The notes beneath the pieces were generated by a model that saw only the letters and a list, made by a program, of their open reading frames with translations, did not search any database and had not been told where the DNA came from. DNA of 64,000 nucleotides, taken from the NCBI GenBank assembly GCA_037074765.1, contig JBAMDO010000048.1:186001-250000 (forward strand), read 5' to 3'. Source of the stretch: Mansonella perstans (lineage: Eukaryota; Nematoda; Chromadorea; Rhabditida; Onchocercidae). The translations under genes were made by a program, and so were the position numbers. This document shows, in pieces, positions 52,490 to 64,000 of the stretch (position 1 is the stretch's first letter; every line of letters starts with the position of its first letter).

Positions 52490-54016
52490 ACATACCGTCT
52501 TTTATTGCTTATTTTGGAGAGTAACAATTAGAATAAATTAATATGTTCTGTGTAACATTTGTTACCACCAAATGTATTTATTAGTGGGAATTTCAAACTT
52601 TCGAAGAAAGTAAAAAACAGAAGAAACATTAGCTGTATGCTCTTTTTTGGGAAAAAGTTATTTATGAAATTAAATTTGAGGAGCTTCTCAGTGTCACATT
52701 TTTTAGTTCAGCTGATAAAACAGGAATATCGTTGCTATGATGAAGAATGACTTAAGTAACCATATTAAGTTAAGTTGTTTTCATCTGAATTAATGAATGT
52801 AATCGGAGTTTCTTTATTTGCTTTGATTGCCTGTCAAACATTCCTCTTCCTTTTTAACTTTAATCTCAAATTGGAAGAATGAAAGGAATGCTTTGTATGA
52901 AAATCCAATTCCGAGGAAACTGTAATTGCAAGGAATAATCAAGTGCTAGGCAAATGCATGGCTTACGACAATTAATGTTATTCGTCAAGCATTATGGGAA
53001 AGTTTGGACAGTAGCTGAGTGGAAGCCAGTAAGCATTAAAAGAAACTCCAATTTTATCCATGATTTCATGAGCTTAATATCCATGACTTTTCTAGCGATC
53101 TCATATCTCATAAGATGCTAGTTTGGCTTCTGTAATTTTGGTCCTTATAAACAGTAGAGTAAGTTGGCCTTACTTCTCAGTTTCATAGAAAAAGATTGTT
53201 ATAAGTGTAAATATTAACTCAAATATTTGTGTTTTGAGGAAAGGTGAGTATTGCCGTACAAGTATGAAAGTGAAGCAAAGTCAATGATCAGCGGTAACAT
53301 TGTCAAACTGAAACTAAAAGACCCGAGTTTCCACAAGTGTTTTTTTTTTAATATTTTCCAATCGCACACTTAGATCAATTAAAGCATTAAAGTACATGTA
53401 CTTTTTTTTTATCAATTAATCAGCCTTAAGAGGTCATTAATAAATGAGGAGTCATTGTTGAGTAACTTTTGGGATTCTTCTGCTATCTGTAATTTTGTTT
53501 CTTATCTTTTTTTGCAATTCATTTGTATCTGAAAGCATGCGATAGGAGTTTCCCTAAGAACTGGCAGTATCTTCATCATAGTATTATTTTTTGCTTAAAT
53601 TTATTTCTATTTACTATTCGTAGAGTTTATCTCATACTGTAATTAAATACAAAAATTTCTTATGGCCTTGCAATGGTTCTTTAATTGGGTGTTACAAGAT
53701 AACTACAGTCTTTTTTAATTAAAGTTAGCCAGACTGGATATCAGACACAGTTTCGGATTAGTACTTGTCAATTAGTAATTGCAAAAGATATAATAACACT
53801 GCATACAAAATAAAGTTTATGTACAGTAAATCAACATTTTACCACGAGATGTTTCAAACATTTTGGGTTTGTGATGATGATAGAATCTTTGTATATTCTT
53901 AAAATCGGTTATTTTGGAATCCTTTTATGCCTTTCGAGAGGAAAGGATAGTCAGGCAACTTTTTTTTCCTGCATTAAATAAATGTGTAGTAACAAAAAGA
54001 GAATAAAAAACATGAA
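52490..54016. other. Convergent intergenic region between sel-5 and kcc
   Basis: Both genes end here, so it should contain both 3' UTRs. AATAAA-like signals on the plus strand lie near 52531. No exon with family similarity was found. Confidence 0.55.
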
Positions 54017-57000
54017 TCAAGAATATGTCGTGATAACTTCTTTGCCTGTTCCTCGTATAAATAAAATGCGAGGAATTTTATCAGACAATACTTCAAGGTA
54101 GTGCATGTAGTCATCAAGGCCTAAAATATTTTTAAAAGTTTGCTTGATTACTCAAAAAATAATTTTAAAATGAAATAAATAGAATAATTGGTCTCTGCAT
54201 ATCCTTAGCTGCCCTGCTTTCAAAACACATTTTGATATGAAATAAAGAATGACGTAAAAATTCTCCTGTCACCATTTAGTTTAGTTTGATGTGGGAACAT
54301 ACCTTCTTTGCCAACAGGAGGCTTTGGTAAATTGAGCAGCACTAGTTGACTGTCAACGGAATTTGCAAGAATCAATTCATTTAATCGAACTGCCGTGTGC
54401 ATTTTACGCACCTGTAATTTTCTAAAGAATTAACTTTTTATATTACTCTGAAAGAATAAATATCAAGTGTAAATGAACTGGCATACCGACGCAATGACCA
54501 GCGAAACAGTAAAATATTTGATTTTATCTGACGGGTCACTCGTTAGCAAAAATTGCCAAATGAGATAATGGTATTAAAATATCATTAAAATATTGTCTGT
54601 ATTTTAATAATATGTTTAGCAGGTATAATGAGGATATTTTAATAATACGTTTAGCAGGTATAATGAGCTAATTTAGCTTAGTACATACTTTTTTTTTGTC
54701 GAGCATCCTGAATTTTTTATCGGAATCATGGTCATTTCTTCCCACAATTTCATTTTTCGATTCTACTATTGTCACTCGCCTGTTTCAAAGAGATTTAGAT
54801 AAAAATAAGCTGTAGATGAGTCATTGAACTCTCCAGTCTATTAAATTTGTTTTGTGACAGAAGAACTGTGAGAACTGATAAATAACTGAGAAATCGGAGA
54901 CTGAAATTTGAAAGATATTCAATAATTTTTAAAATTATTTAGTTTGAATCAAAAATGAGAAGTTACTTTTCATCATGATTTGATGACACTTTTTCCGGAG
55001 ACGGTGATATTTTTTTCGCCGGTGATATTTCATCTTTCGATGATGCTGGTGTTACTTCATTATCATCATCACCATTTTTATCATCAGCCTTCCCCTTTGT
55101 CTCACTGTCTGTATCGTTATCATCATCATTCAGCTTGTCATTTTGCTTCATTTCTGCCAAGACTAAGGGCTAAATGTTTCAAAATCTCATTAAAATTTTC
55201 ATTTCTAGATTTCTGCTTAATTTCAAGAAATAACAATGTTTCCTACCGATATTTTATTTAATTTTCCTTTGATTTCATACATTTCATGCATATATCGAGT
55301 TCTTTCCTCCATAAGAAGTGTTCTTTCGAAAGCATTCTTTGAAATTTTGGGATCTGATAGTTCTATGACCTAGTAACAAATCACGAAATAATTATGAGAA
55401 TGCCGAAATTAGCGAAAACAGTATTATTAAAGTCAAAATTTTCAAGAGTACTTCAATAATTTGGGGGAAATTCTGAAAATTATTGATTCGAAGTTAACTT
55501 CCTGTTTTCATCCTTATTTTCAGTTTACTGACTGAAATTCAAAGATATATGTCAAATGACTAATCATAAAATGAACTTAGCAGGAAAATTTCATCTTCAA
55601 ATGCGTCTGATTTACCATTATTCTCGCATCAATCCTCAGCTGATAAACATATTTTTGAAGATCTGCTTGAAGCTTTGTGTTATTATCCATTTCCTGCGCA
55701 ATTGCTATCACTCGAAGTTTGCAGCCTCGCCACACCTTTGAATAAAATCATATATTCATGTCGATTACCAATTTTATGTAAAAAAAAGTTCTAGAAATTA
55801 TTGATCACAATACTTACGGATTCATATTTCAACTTTGGATTCCTCCAAGTTTTAACAAATTATTTCCCAAGAAATCTGCTTACAAACAAAAATTTATTTG
55901 AAACAACTATACCTTGCTTTGAGTCAATAAATAAGCGATAAGTATACATAGACCGCCATCTTGCACAATCCAATACACATCAATGGTTCCAGTAAGCCGA
56001 ACAGCCGAAACTGGGAAATTAACAATGTCTTTGGCAACAACAAGGCACATATCTGTTGCAACGCCTGCATGCAATTTATCTATAAATTTGGACATCTTAA
56101 GAATCTAGTAAAGCTCATCATATCTTCTAAAAAATTAATGGTTTTGAAATTTCTTTCAGTTATAAGGATTTTTACAATAATTTGTGCTTGAACTTCCTAC
56201 TGCATTTGCCGAAGTTACCGGTGAATGTATGATATTCTGAATCAATAGCTTCACATGAAGAACCGTGAGTGTGAACTGGCCAACTTAACAGAAGCGTATT
56301 TGGTCGTAATCCACCCATTCCGACACTTTGAATTAATGTTGATACACTTCCTCCAATCTATATCAATTTTTTAATCCATTTAAAAGGACTATCATGAAAT
56401 TAATGATAAGTATTTCTCTGATGATAACCACAAACCGTTTTAACGGCTTCACAAGATACTCACAAGAGACATAAATATAGTCATTTTAAATTAAACCATT
56501 AGATAGATAATACAGAAAAATTATATTCACTTGTGTTTCACCATACACCAATGTCTTTGCAAAACCACGAAGCCTGATTTGATTCATATCGAATTCCATT
56601 CGTGCTTTCACCTGTTTAAGTTATCAGCATCATGGGAAGTTCATTAACAAAGCAAAGAAGGTTTTCTATAAACTTCAGACTTAAAATTCTTCTATCAAAT
56701 CAACAAGAACTATACAACAATTGAATGTATCAATGATAAAGCGACGAGCATACCTCCTCCGCTTTTTTCCTATCGTCGATAACTAGAGGATCGCCACGTA
56801 TAAATGCGACAACAATGGTTAAACCACGACTAGCTTTAAGCTGTGATGCGAAATTAATCAAATTCAAGTAGCGCATATCAACAAGTTCTTTGGACCAAGG
56901 CATTGATAATAGTAGCAGTAACTGTGGTCTAAAATTATACCAGACATAACAACTATTTCAAAAGTTCGGTTAAAGGAAATAGCTATAATGAATCGGTATA

Positions 57001-60000
57001 TGACTCCTAAATATATTTTCTATAAATATTAAATTTATAATTAAATTTAAAAATTATAACGGAAAACTGCACCGGAAATTCTTCGGATGTGGGTCTTTCT
57101 CATTAATTTTCATCAACGAGTACTGCGCTGTTGTAAGAGCTAAACCACGGATTCCATCGCCCCATTCTTTTTTAGCACTAGAAAATTGATGAAAGCTAAA
57201 ATATTTGCAAATAATGACGAAACCCATGATTCCATAACTGTTGTTTTTTTCTCTCCCTTTCCTTTCTAACTCCAAATTAAGAGAAAAAACAATGTAATAA
57301 TTTACCCCTTCCACTCGACATACTTGTATATAACAAGACAAAGCACACACGAAACAATTGCGTAGTCCCAATGAGTGCTAAACATAATGAAAAAACAAAG
57401 TCCTGCGCCAAGTAATGCTAAAGACCTGAAATTTAAGAAATGGAGGAGTAGGTTTGCTTAAAAATTGGCTTGGATTTTCAGAATTAACAAGAACACTTGC
57501 AACAGAATCCCGTCATTCTGACAGTATTTTTGCAACAAATTAAACTTCGATTTTTACAAAAATTACGCTACCAAAATAGCTATTTGGTCAGTCGGTCAGT
57601 GCAGCTCCTCAAATTCGCCCACCTCAGACTGAACACGGTCGTACTCAGTCATTAAAATTTGACCTAGATAAGAAAAACTGATCCAGTAAGAGGTACAGGT
57701 CGGTGTGGCATTTTGCTTTATTTTTTTTTAAATTTCAATTTGCTCGATAGTATATGGTGTCTGCCTGATCCTTGCGATCCCTAATCCATTGGCGATGAGT
57801 GTTTTGCGTCGGATTTCTCGCGGTCAATTATAAAGCAACTTTCCGCTAACCAGTGGTAGAATTTGAATCGTGGTCTCCAGTTGGGTGCACCGAGAAGCGA
57901 ATGCAGAGCGCAGATCAAATTCACGAATGCGTAGCACATTAGAAAGAAGAAATCAACCACAGCAGCTATATGATCCATTGCACCCATTAGTATTGATAAT
58001 TCTGCTATGATGATCGTTAGTACCAATCTATATAAATACGATATTCTAAATTCAGTTCGTCAAAAATCTAAATGTTAAGCATATTGACAACATCTCTTAA
58101 GTGATGCCAACTGATAAGTGAAGATTTAATAGCACCCGCTACAAAATAATTTCAATAGTAAAGTAATGAGTACCCTTTGAATGGTTCGTTTTTGCTCGTA
58201 ACTTTTGCAAATGGTTTCATAAATGGTATCACGTCGTCTTTGGCAATTGATTGTAGAAGACGTGGTGCACCTCAAAAAAATCATACACAAACCTTACAAT
58301 TTTCTCAGGGAATATTTACTTTCAATTTATTGTTCAAAGTTTAAATTCCATAAAACTATTACACTCAGCAATGCTAAGAATTTTTAATTTCGCTTTATTG
58401 TTACAGATTTTATAATTACGGATACTGAGGAGTACTTCTAAATTCTTCAACTTTAAACGCGTAATGACGTCAATGTGCAATTTTCAGCATCTTACAATAT
58501 TAGATACTACTCTGATAAAAAAACTCAGACATAAAAAGTCAATATAAAGATGAAATTTCGAAATCTATTTGTGCATTCTAGTAGAAAAACATTCAAACTT
58601 ACTGCAAAGACATTGGAGAGCAGCACCAAATGTCGATAGAAATGATCCAACCAATAAAAGCCATTCTGTTGGCCAAGCTAAATTAGCAACGACCATGCCA
58701 CCATGCAGTGACTGGCCATATCTGCACAAATTTGTATGATTGAAATCTATCTTCTTTGGTCACACTATTTTAGAATGCGGTGAGAAAAGTACTTCCGGAA
58801 AACTCCAGTTCATATATGTCGAAAAGAAACAAACTTGTCTCGTAATACAGCACCATTAATCGTCGCACCAAAAACCAAAGCAAGCGAGAAATAAATGAAT
58901 GATGTCGTCAATTGAGCAGCGATGGTACCAGCTGGGATTGAGAAATTTGGATCCTTTAAATCCCCTACAAATGACATTTTATCAGTGGGTTATACTAAAA
59001 ACTGTGATTCTAAAATGTTAAATTCAATCAAGCCTATTACTTAATACTAAAATATCCAGCCCAAATAGTTGATGAAATTATTTTCTTAAAACAAACCGCT
59101 CATATTAGCACCGGTCAGAATTCCAGTAACTGCTGGAAAATAAATGGCAAGCAACATGAAAAATGTTGTCTTAACATCCTGGAACACTTCCACATTTCGA
59201 TCAGCTAATCTTCCCTTCAGATATTCATTTTTGCCAACATAATTTGGTCCCAAATTATCTGTAATTCAATCTTTTCTTGATACCAATGAATGAATTTTGC
59301 CCGTCCTCACAAGAATTTTTTATTTGTTAGAATCATCAATGTTTCGTGAAATTCTAATTTTTGTCTGAAAGTTATTGATGGATTACCGAAAAAAGTACTG
59401 CTTCCAAATCCCGGAAAGCCATTAATGCAACGTAGTTCATTTTTCACGAACATCTCGGAGCATTCACCATTTGGACAAAAATAATTTAATAATGGCCCAC
59501 TATAATAAAAGAATTTTTCAGAATACATGAATTGAGGCCTATTCAATAGACGGAAATGTGACAAAAAATGTTTAAAATTCTGAAGGGAACTGAAAACTAA
59601 AATGAAAGAAAACTAACGGCATGGAAGCATTACAATAATTGCAAATATCAGACAGTGGAGCGTCATCAGGTAAAACAATTCGCGCTTGTAATAAATGCTC
59701 GCCCAATAGGCATACACTAAATCCACAAACGTAAAGAAAAGCAAAATAGATAAGTCTAAACATTTATTTCAAACAAATTGTATTGTCAAGTCTCTTTGGA
59801 AGATGAAATTTAGATACAAATTTTAGTATGCAAAAATCATCTTCAAAATCTTCATAAGCTATCTTTTGCTGGATCTATCACTTATTATTCCAATTCAAAT
59901 AAATGAGTTTTTAGCAAATTAATCCATGATATATTTTTTTAAAAATTCTGAAATCGTACTGTTGTGCATTGGATGCTGTGATCGTTTTTTCAATTCCACC

Positions 60001-62158
60001 AGCGTAACAAGCGAAGATTGACAGAATAACGCAAAACAGTGATATCTTCAATTACTCAGTAAAGTAAAATTAAGGTTGGAAGATTTTTTTGCCTTTCAAT
60101 TTATCATGTCTTGTGCGCATAAAGAAAAATTGCAACACAAAAAAAAATCACCGGTGCAAACAGTTGGACAAATTTAACTCCCATCGCAACAATTGCAAAT
60201 TCTAATAGCAACAAAATGGTGGAATAAAATCGCAAGTTATGCGACATCCAACCCAATAGTCCTGAAATTTATTTGGCAAGCGAAATATTTGTTAGATACA
60301 AATTTTTTGTGGTCTTGTTTCAAAAAATACCTGTGTCTGAATGAACTTCAGTGCCACCGATTGTTAAACCAGGAAATATATAAAGCTGAAATTAAACTGA
60401 GATTTGAAAGGTAAATTCTTCGTCTCACAGATTTAAAACTTCTCGAGATTAAACCAGAAAGTTATCTACAAAGTTTCAGGAGAATTTCCTGAAAATCTTG
60501 TCACTAAGCAGATAAGAAATTCAAGGTTTTAATGGCATAAGCTACTATAAAGAGAATTTTCGACCAATAATATTTCGACGCCACCAACGAGATACATTGC
60601 TGTAGCAACAGTGTTTGCCAAATAAAAAAGAATGCCAACGGCTGAGCCGAATTCAGGTCCAAGATTTCGCGAAATCATGAAATATGCACCACCACTTTCT
60701 ACGACACCATTTGTTGCTATAGCTGATAAGCTTATGCTGGTTAAGAACGTCTGAAAATAATTCATTTTTAGGTAAATAAATGGTCGCAACAACTGTTTCA
60801 ACTCCAGTATCTAAGTATGAAAAAATCCAAAGTCAGGCAGATGGTGATGGTCTACAAAAAATTTAACAGAAGTTCGACAGATAAATTTATAAAATAAAAT
60901 TAAAGGAGAAACCAAACAATTGAAGTAAATTGAATCAATGTCCAAATTTTGTCAATTAATGGAATTTTTCGAAACTATTCAAAAAAAGACAACTAACACA
61001 AAGGCAGCAGATAAACAATAGAAAGAAGGTTTGAGCAATACCAGCGATACCCACCATCCAAAAAAGACGTATAAACATAGTTACACCAAGAATATGTTGG
61101 ATTGTTGGTAAATAAACACCCAGCATAACGCCAAGTTCTGCCTAAAAATGCAAAATGACAGTTGTCTATAATTTTCAGCATTTAGTTACAAATAAACATT
61201 CAAAATTTTCTTGGGATTTATAACAGTTACTTAATGAAGTTTTTTAAAATTGAAAGATTTTACAAATAAATATAGCTTACTTTAGCATGCTTGCTTTTTT
61301 CACGTTCCAATGGGCCTGGCGTCGTGTAACCTTTGAGGTAGGAACTAATGAAAGGTTCACTTGGCTCTTCGAACAAAGCCAAGTTATTCCCGCTGATGCT
61401 TTTTCTCGCTTTAAATGAGTCCCACAGCATGGAAAAACGACGAGAATCATCTACAAGAATGGCAAGATGCAAGAATTAGCTTTTATCATTTAAGTTCTAA
61501 CACATTTATTATAAGCATTTAAAGTAAGAAACGGATAAGAGAGAAAACAACCTTCCTTGTCAACTCCGATGATAATACTTCCTTGTCGACTGTTTCTGTC
61601 ACATCGAACTTCACCATGTCCACCTGTTGCACGTACACTGCAAGAGTATTATATGAAATTGAAATTGGGAAAGAAAAAGTTCAGGTATGATCTTATATAT
61701 TTAATTAAGATTGTTGGCAACTTAAATCCGACTGTTTGTTTTTTCATTTATTGAAAAAACCAGAATTATGAAAATCATTTTTTGAATCATTTCAAATAAA
61801 TGAATAAAAAATTTAAAAAATTGTGAGCATTAACCAAATTTTGTCCTTTTTTACTATTTCATTTACTCAAATCTGCTAGTTTGAATGTTCGACACAGAAT
61901 GCAAATTTTGGGATTATGAAAAGAACAAAAAATTTTAGTTTTGTGCTTTAGAAAAATGAAATCTGGAAGTTGGTGCTTAGCTTATAACATTTTAATGATA
62001 TTCCATTAATCCTCAATGCAGTGAATTATTGTCGTGGCAAAGAACTATTCGCCCTTGTAAAAGGTAAGGCATATTATCACAAACCTTGTTTCTACAGCAG
62101 AATCATTTTTTGAATTAGCCACTGCTGACTGATTTTCCCCAATGATTTCTTTCTTCAT
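54017..62158 (-). CDS. kcc: K-Cl cotransporter (SLC12A4-7 family)
   Basis: This electroneutral potassium-chloride symporter of the plasma membrane lowers cell chloride and volume. About 26 exons run from an ATG at 62158 (exons 62085-62158, 61552-61637, 61281-61450) to a TGA at 54017. TM1 is [18 protein letters not shown] (about 61010-61142), followed by [20 protein letters not shown] (about 60620-60735). The large extracellular loop characteristic of KCCs is Cys-rich ([23 protein letters not shown]; about 59380-59680). Later blocks include [14 protein letters not shown] (about 59090-59150), [19 protein letters not shown] (about 58200-58270) and [14 protein letters not shown] (about 57850-57895). 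The cytosolic domain starts [20 protein letters not shown] (about 57110-57180), includes [13 protein letters not shown] (about 54365-54405) and ends [17 protein letters not shown] (final exon 54017-54120). NKCC is excluded by the position of the Cys loop and the C-terminal sequence. Which nematode paralogue (kcc-1, -2 or -3) it is cannot be settled here. Upstream noncoding or alternative first exons may exist. Confidence 0.94.
54601..54667. repeat. 35-base tandem repeat in a kcc intron
   Basis: attttaataata[t/c]gtttagcaggtataatgag begins at 54601 and again at 54636. It lies in the intron between the acidic-cassette exon and the [10 protein letters not shown] exon. Confidence 0.85.
54960..55172 (-). 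other. kcc: Acidic low-complexity cassette in the KCC cytosolic tail
   Basis: This exon encodes [18 protein letters not shown], a Lys/Asp-rich stretch and then [17 protein letters not shown]. It lies between the exon encoding [19 protein letters not shown] and the conserved [10 protein letters not shown] exon. KCC tails have a variable, phospho-regulated insert at this place. Several SP dipeptides are candidate Pro-directed kinase sites, which is inference only. Confidence 0.75.
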
Positions 62159-64000
62159 CAAGTTTATACCTTTCCGCCGCGGCCCCCACCTTAAAAATGT
62201 ATAAAATATCTTACTGGCAGCATTTGCGCAACAATAAATCACTATCCACAAATTGTAATCAGAATAGCTGTGCTTAATTTGCTTTTTGATCATTTCTGGT
62301 TAAGTTGATAGACTAGCTGTAAAATTTCATTTGTTGCAAATTTTAAAGATAAAATTTTGGAAAAAATTTTTCTCAATAGTCGATAACTTTTTTTTCATAG
62401 AAAATGAGTAATTTATTATTACTTAAAGATAAAGCTAATTGGATAATATAAGGAATAGTAACAGGACTATCAAGCTTCTTTTCAATTAGTCTACTATATA
62501 ACGGAAAATGCTAGAAGCTTAAATAGCAAAGTAATGCAAAAACGCGTAATAAATGACGAAGAAAACATGCATCGTTATTAAAGAAAACAGACAAAAATTT
62601 AAGGAAAAGTGATGCTAATTGGATAGTGGCCAAACTGTTCGCCATCGTATCAGATGACAAGATGACAATTGAAAGTATCGTCTGAGATGTCAATAGGATC
62701 CTTCATTGACAATTTCGTTGTCAATCGCCTCTCTTAACCGGTTTACTTTTTTTTTACTATTCAATACTATTCTATTAGCACAAAATTTTGCCAAAATTTT
62801 TTCGCATTTTTTTTAAACTATGCGCAAATATTTTATAGCCATAAATAAATTTTAGATGAAATTAAAGTCATTCCAGATGCTTCCAGTAAACATTCAAACA
62901 AATGAATAGCTAGCTTTTCAACGGTCTATGTGATTCCATTTTCTTGACTACTTTTTTTTGAATATTTACATGTTGTTTTTATTAACAGCTTAGAAAACAT
63001 CGAAATCACTGACATTTATGAATTTATTTTTAGTCAATTTCTGATGGTTGTTTGCTCATGCTACAAAAAATTCACGGAATTATTTCAGAAACTCATGATT
63101 TTAAAACAACATGGCTCGAAAAAATTCCAAAGATTGTCCTTACACTATTTGATATAACAACAAAAAGTGAATCAACAAAAACTTACACTGGATGAAAGGC
63201 GTTATTATCTTACTATAACAAGTTGCTTGCTAAAAGTGGTATTTTTCAGGATGGGTGCACGCTAAAGCCATGGGAATTCTCAAAATGAGATTTAAATTGT
63301 TTGAGATTTCACCTTAAAAGTCTTCATAAAAAGGTAATTCTGAATGCTACAATTATTTTTCATTTCTCAAACAAGTAATGTTTCTATAACAATAATTGGC
63401 TTTTTAAAGAATATTTTATGTATCACTAACAAAAAGAATATAAAATAATTAAATATTATAGATAAGAATTTCTTAAAATATTTACCGGCAATATCCAATA
63501 TTAAAATAATGAATGTTGATGCCAGCTAACAAAGGATGAATTAAAATAAATCCGATATATATTAATAAGATCTTACTTAAAATCATTAGGAAAGTCGAAG
63601 CCTAGCATTTATTCGGCATGCTATTATGAAGGACTGATAATTTTGATTAATGAGCATTTATCCAAGTATCATATATATGAGCATGTAAGGGAAAATATTT
63701 TGCTCTGATGAAAGTGAACAATTCAATTAATTGCAAAAACTGCCAAAAGAGATAACTGATGTTTGTCAGCAATTTTATTAATAGAACTTATTTGTGATTT
63801 CATTGCAGAAAAAGATTGAAAACAATGCTTATATGTATGACTCCATCAGCAAGTACTATTTGAGAAAGAAAACATTCAAAAATGGAAAAATATTTTAACA
63901 GTCTTGCTTAGCACATAAATTATAAGTAATTTTTCGAGCTGCCCAAATAATGCCTGAAAAGTTCAAAAATCAGAGAGAAATAAACCTTCTCCAGTCCTTC
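62159..64000. other. Upstream flank of kcc, no supported gene
   Basis: AT-rich sequence with only short open frames. A locally GC-rich spot (about 62170-62190, on the minus strand ggtgggggccgcggcgg) sits just before the proposed kcc start and may be 5' UTR. Possible upstream exons of kcc cannot be excluded. Confidence 0.5.

Noticed and set aside
54017..62158. Na-K-2Cl cotransporter (NKCC)
   Set aside because: The large Cys-rich extracellular loop and the [16 protein letters not shown] C-terminus match the KCC branch.
62511..62693. Minus-strand 60-codon frame upstream of kcc
   Set aside because: Low-complexity Leu/Phe/Ser translation without a splice link to kcc or any family similarity.

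Overview
The window is AT-rich eukaryotic DNA with compact multi-exon genes. Introns have GT..AG ends and nematode-style TTTTCAG/TTTTAG acceptors, and there are long A/T homopolymer runs. Encoded proteins most resemble nematode families (ITR-1, SEL-5, KCC), so a parasitic nematode is the best guess, probably a filarial or other spirurid worm. I cannot name the species from sequence alone. Nothing here looks bacterial: no operons, Shine-Dalgarno sites, CRISPR array or prophage.

Region by region: (1) About 1.6-29.2 kb, minus strand, is one very large gene for the inositol 1,4,5-trisphosphate receptor (itr-1). It is nearly complete: suppressor/MIR and IP3-binding core on the right, RIH solenoid in the middle, channel pore and zinc-binding linker on the left. 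Only the last few codons are uncertain. One intron (18.5-20.8 kb) holds a decayed element with about 315-bp direct repeats, probably a retrotransposon with LTRs. (2) 29.2-39.4 kb is gene-poor. It contains a small tentative Pro/Tyr/Gln-rich membrane protein (minus, 35.35-36.48 kb), a 154-bp TG microsatellite and short repeats. (3) 39.4-42.6 kb, minus, is a coiled-coil protein of the CCDC34 type. (4) 43.66-44.62 kb, minus, perhaps starting at 45.37 kb, is a small Cys-rich type I membrane protein. (5) 47.3-52.5 kb, plus, is a NAK-family (AAK1/BIKE, sel-5-like) kinase with a short tail. (6) 54.0-62.2 kb, minus, is a complete K-Cl cotransporter. (7) 62.2-64 kb is its upstream flank.

The genes do not form a single pathway. 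itr-1 (ER calcium release), kcc (chloride extrusion) and sel-5 (endocytic adaptor kinase) are unrelated neighbours; sel-5 and kcc converge. I found no convincing new multi-gene system. The more unusual items are the palindromic repeat cluster at the left edge, the intronic retroelement, two ligand-contact substitutions in the IP3 site, an acidic cassette in the KCC tail and small unassigned membrane-protein candidates.
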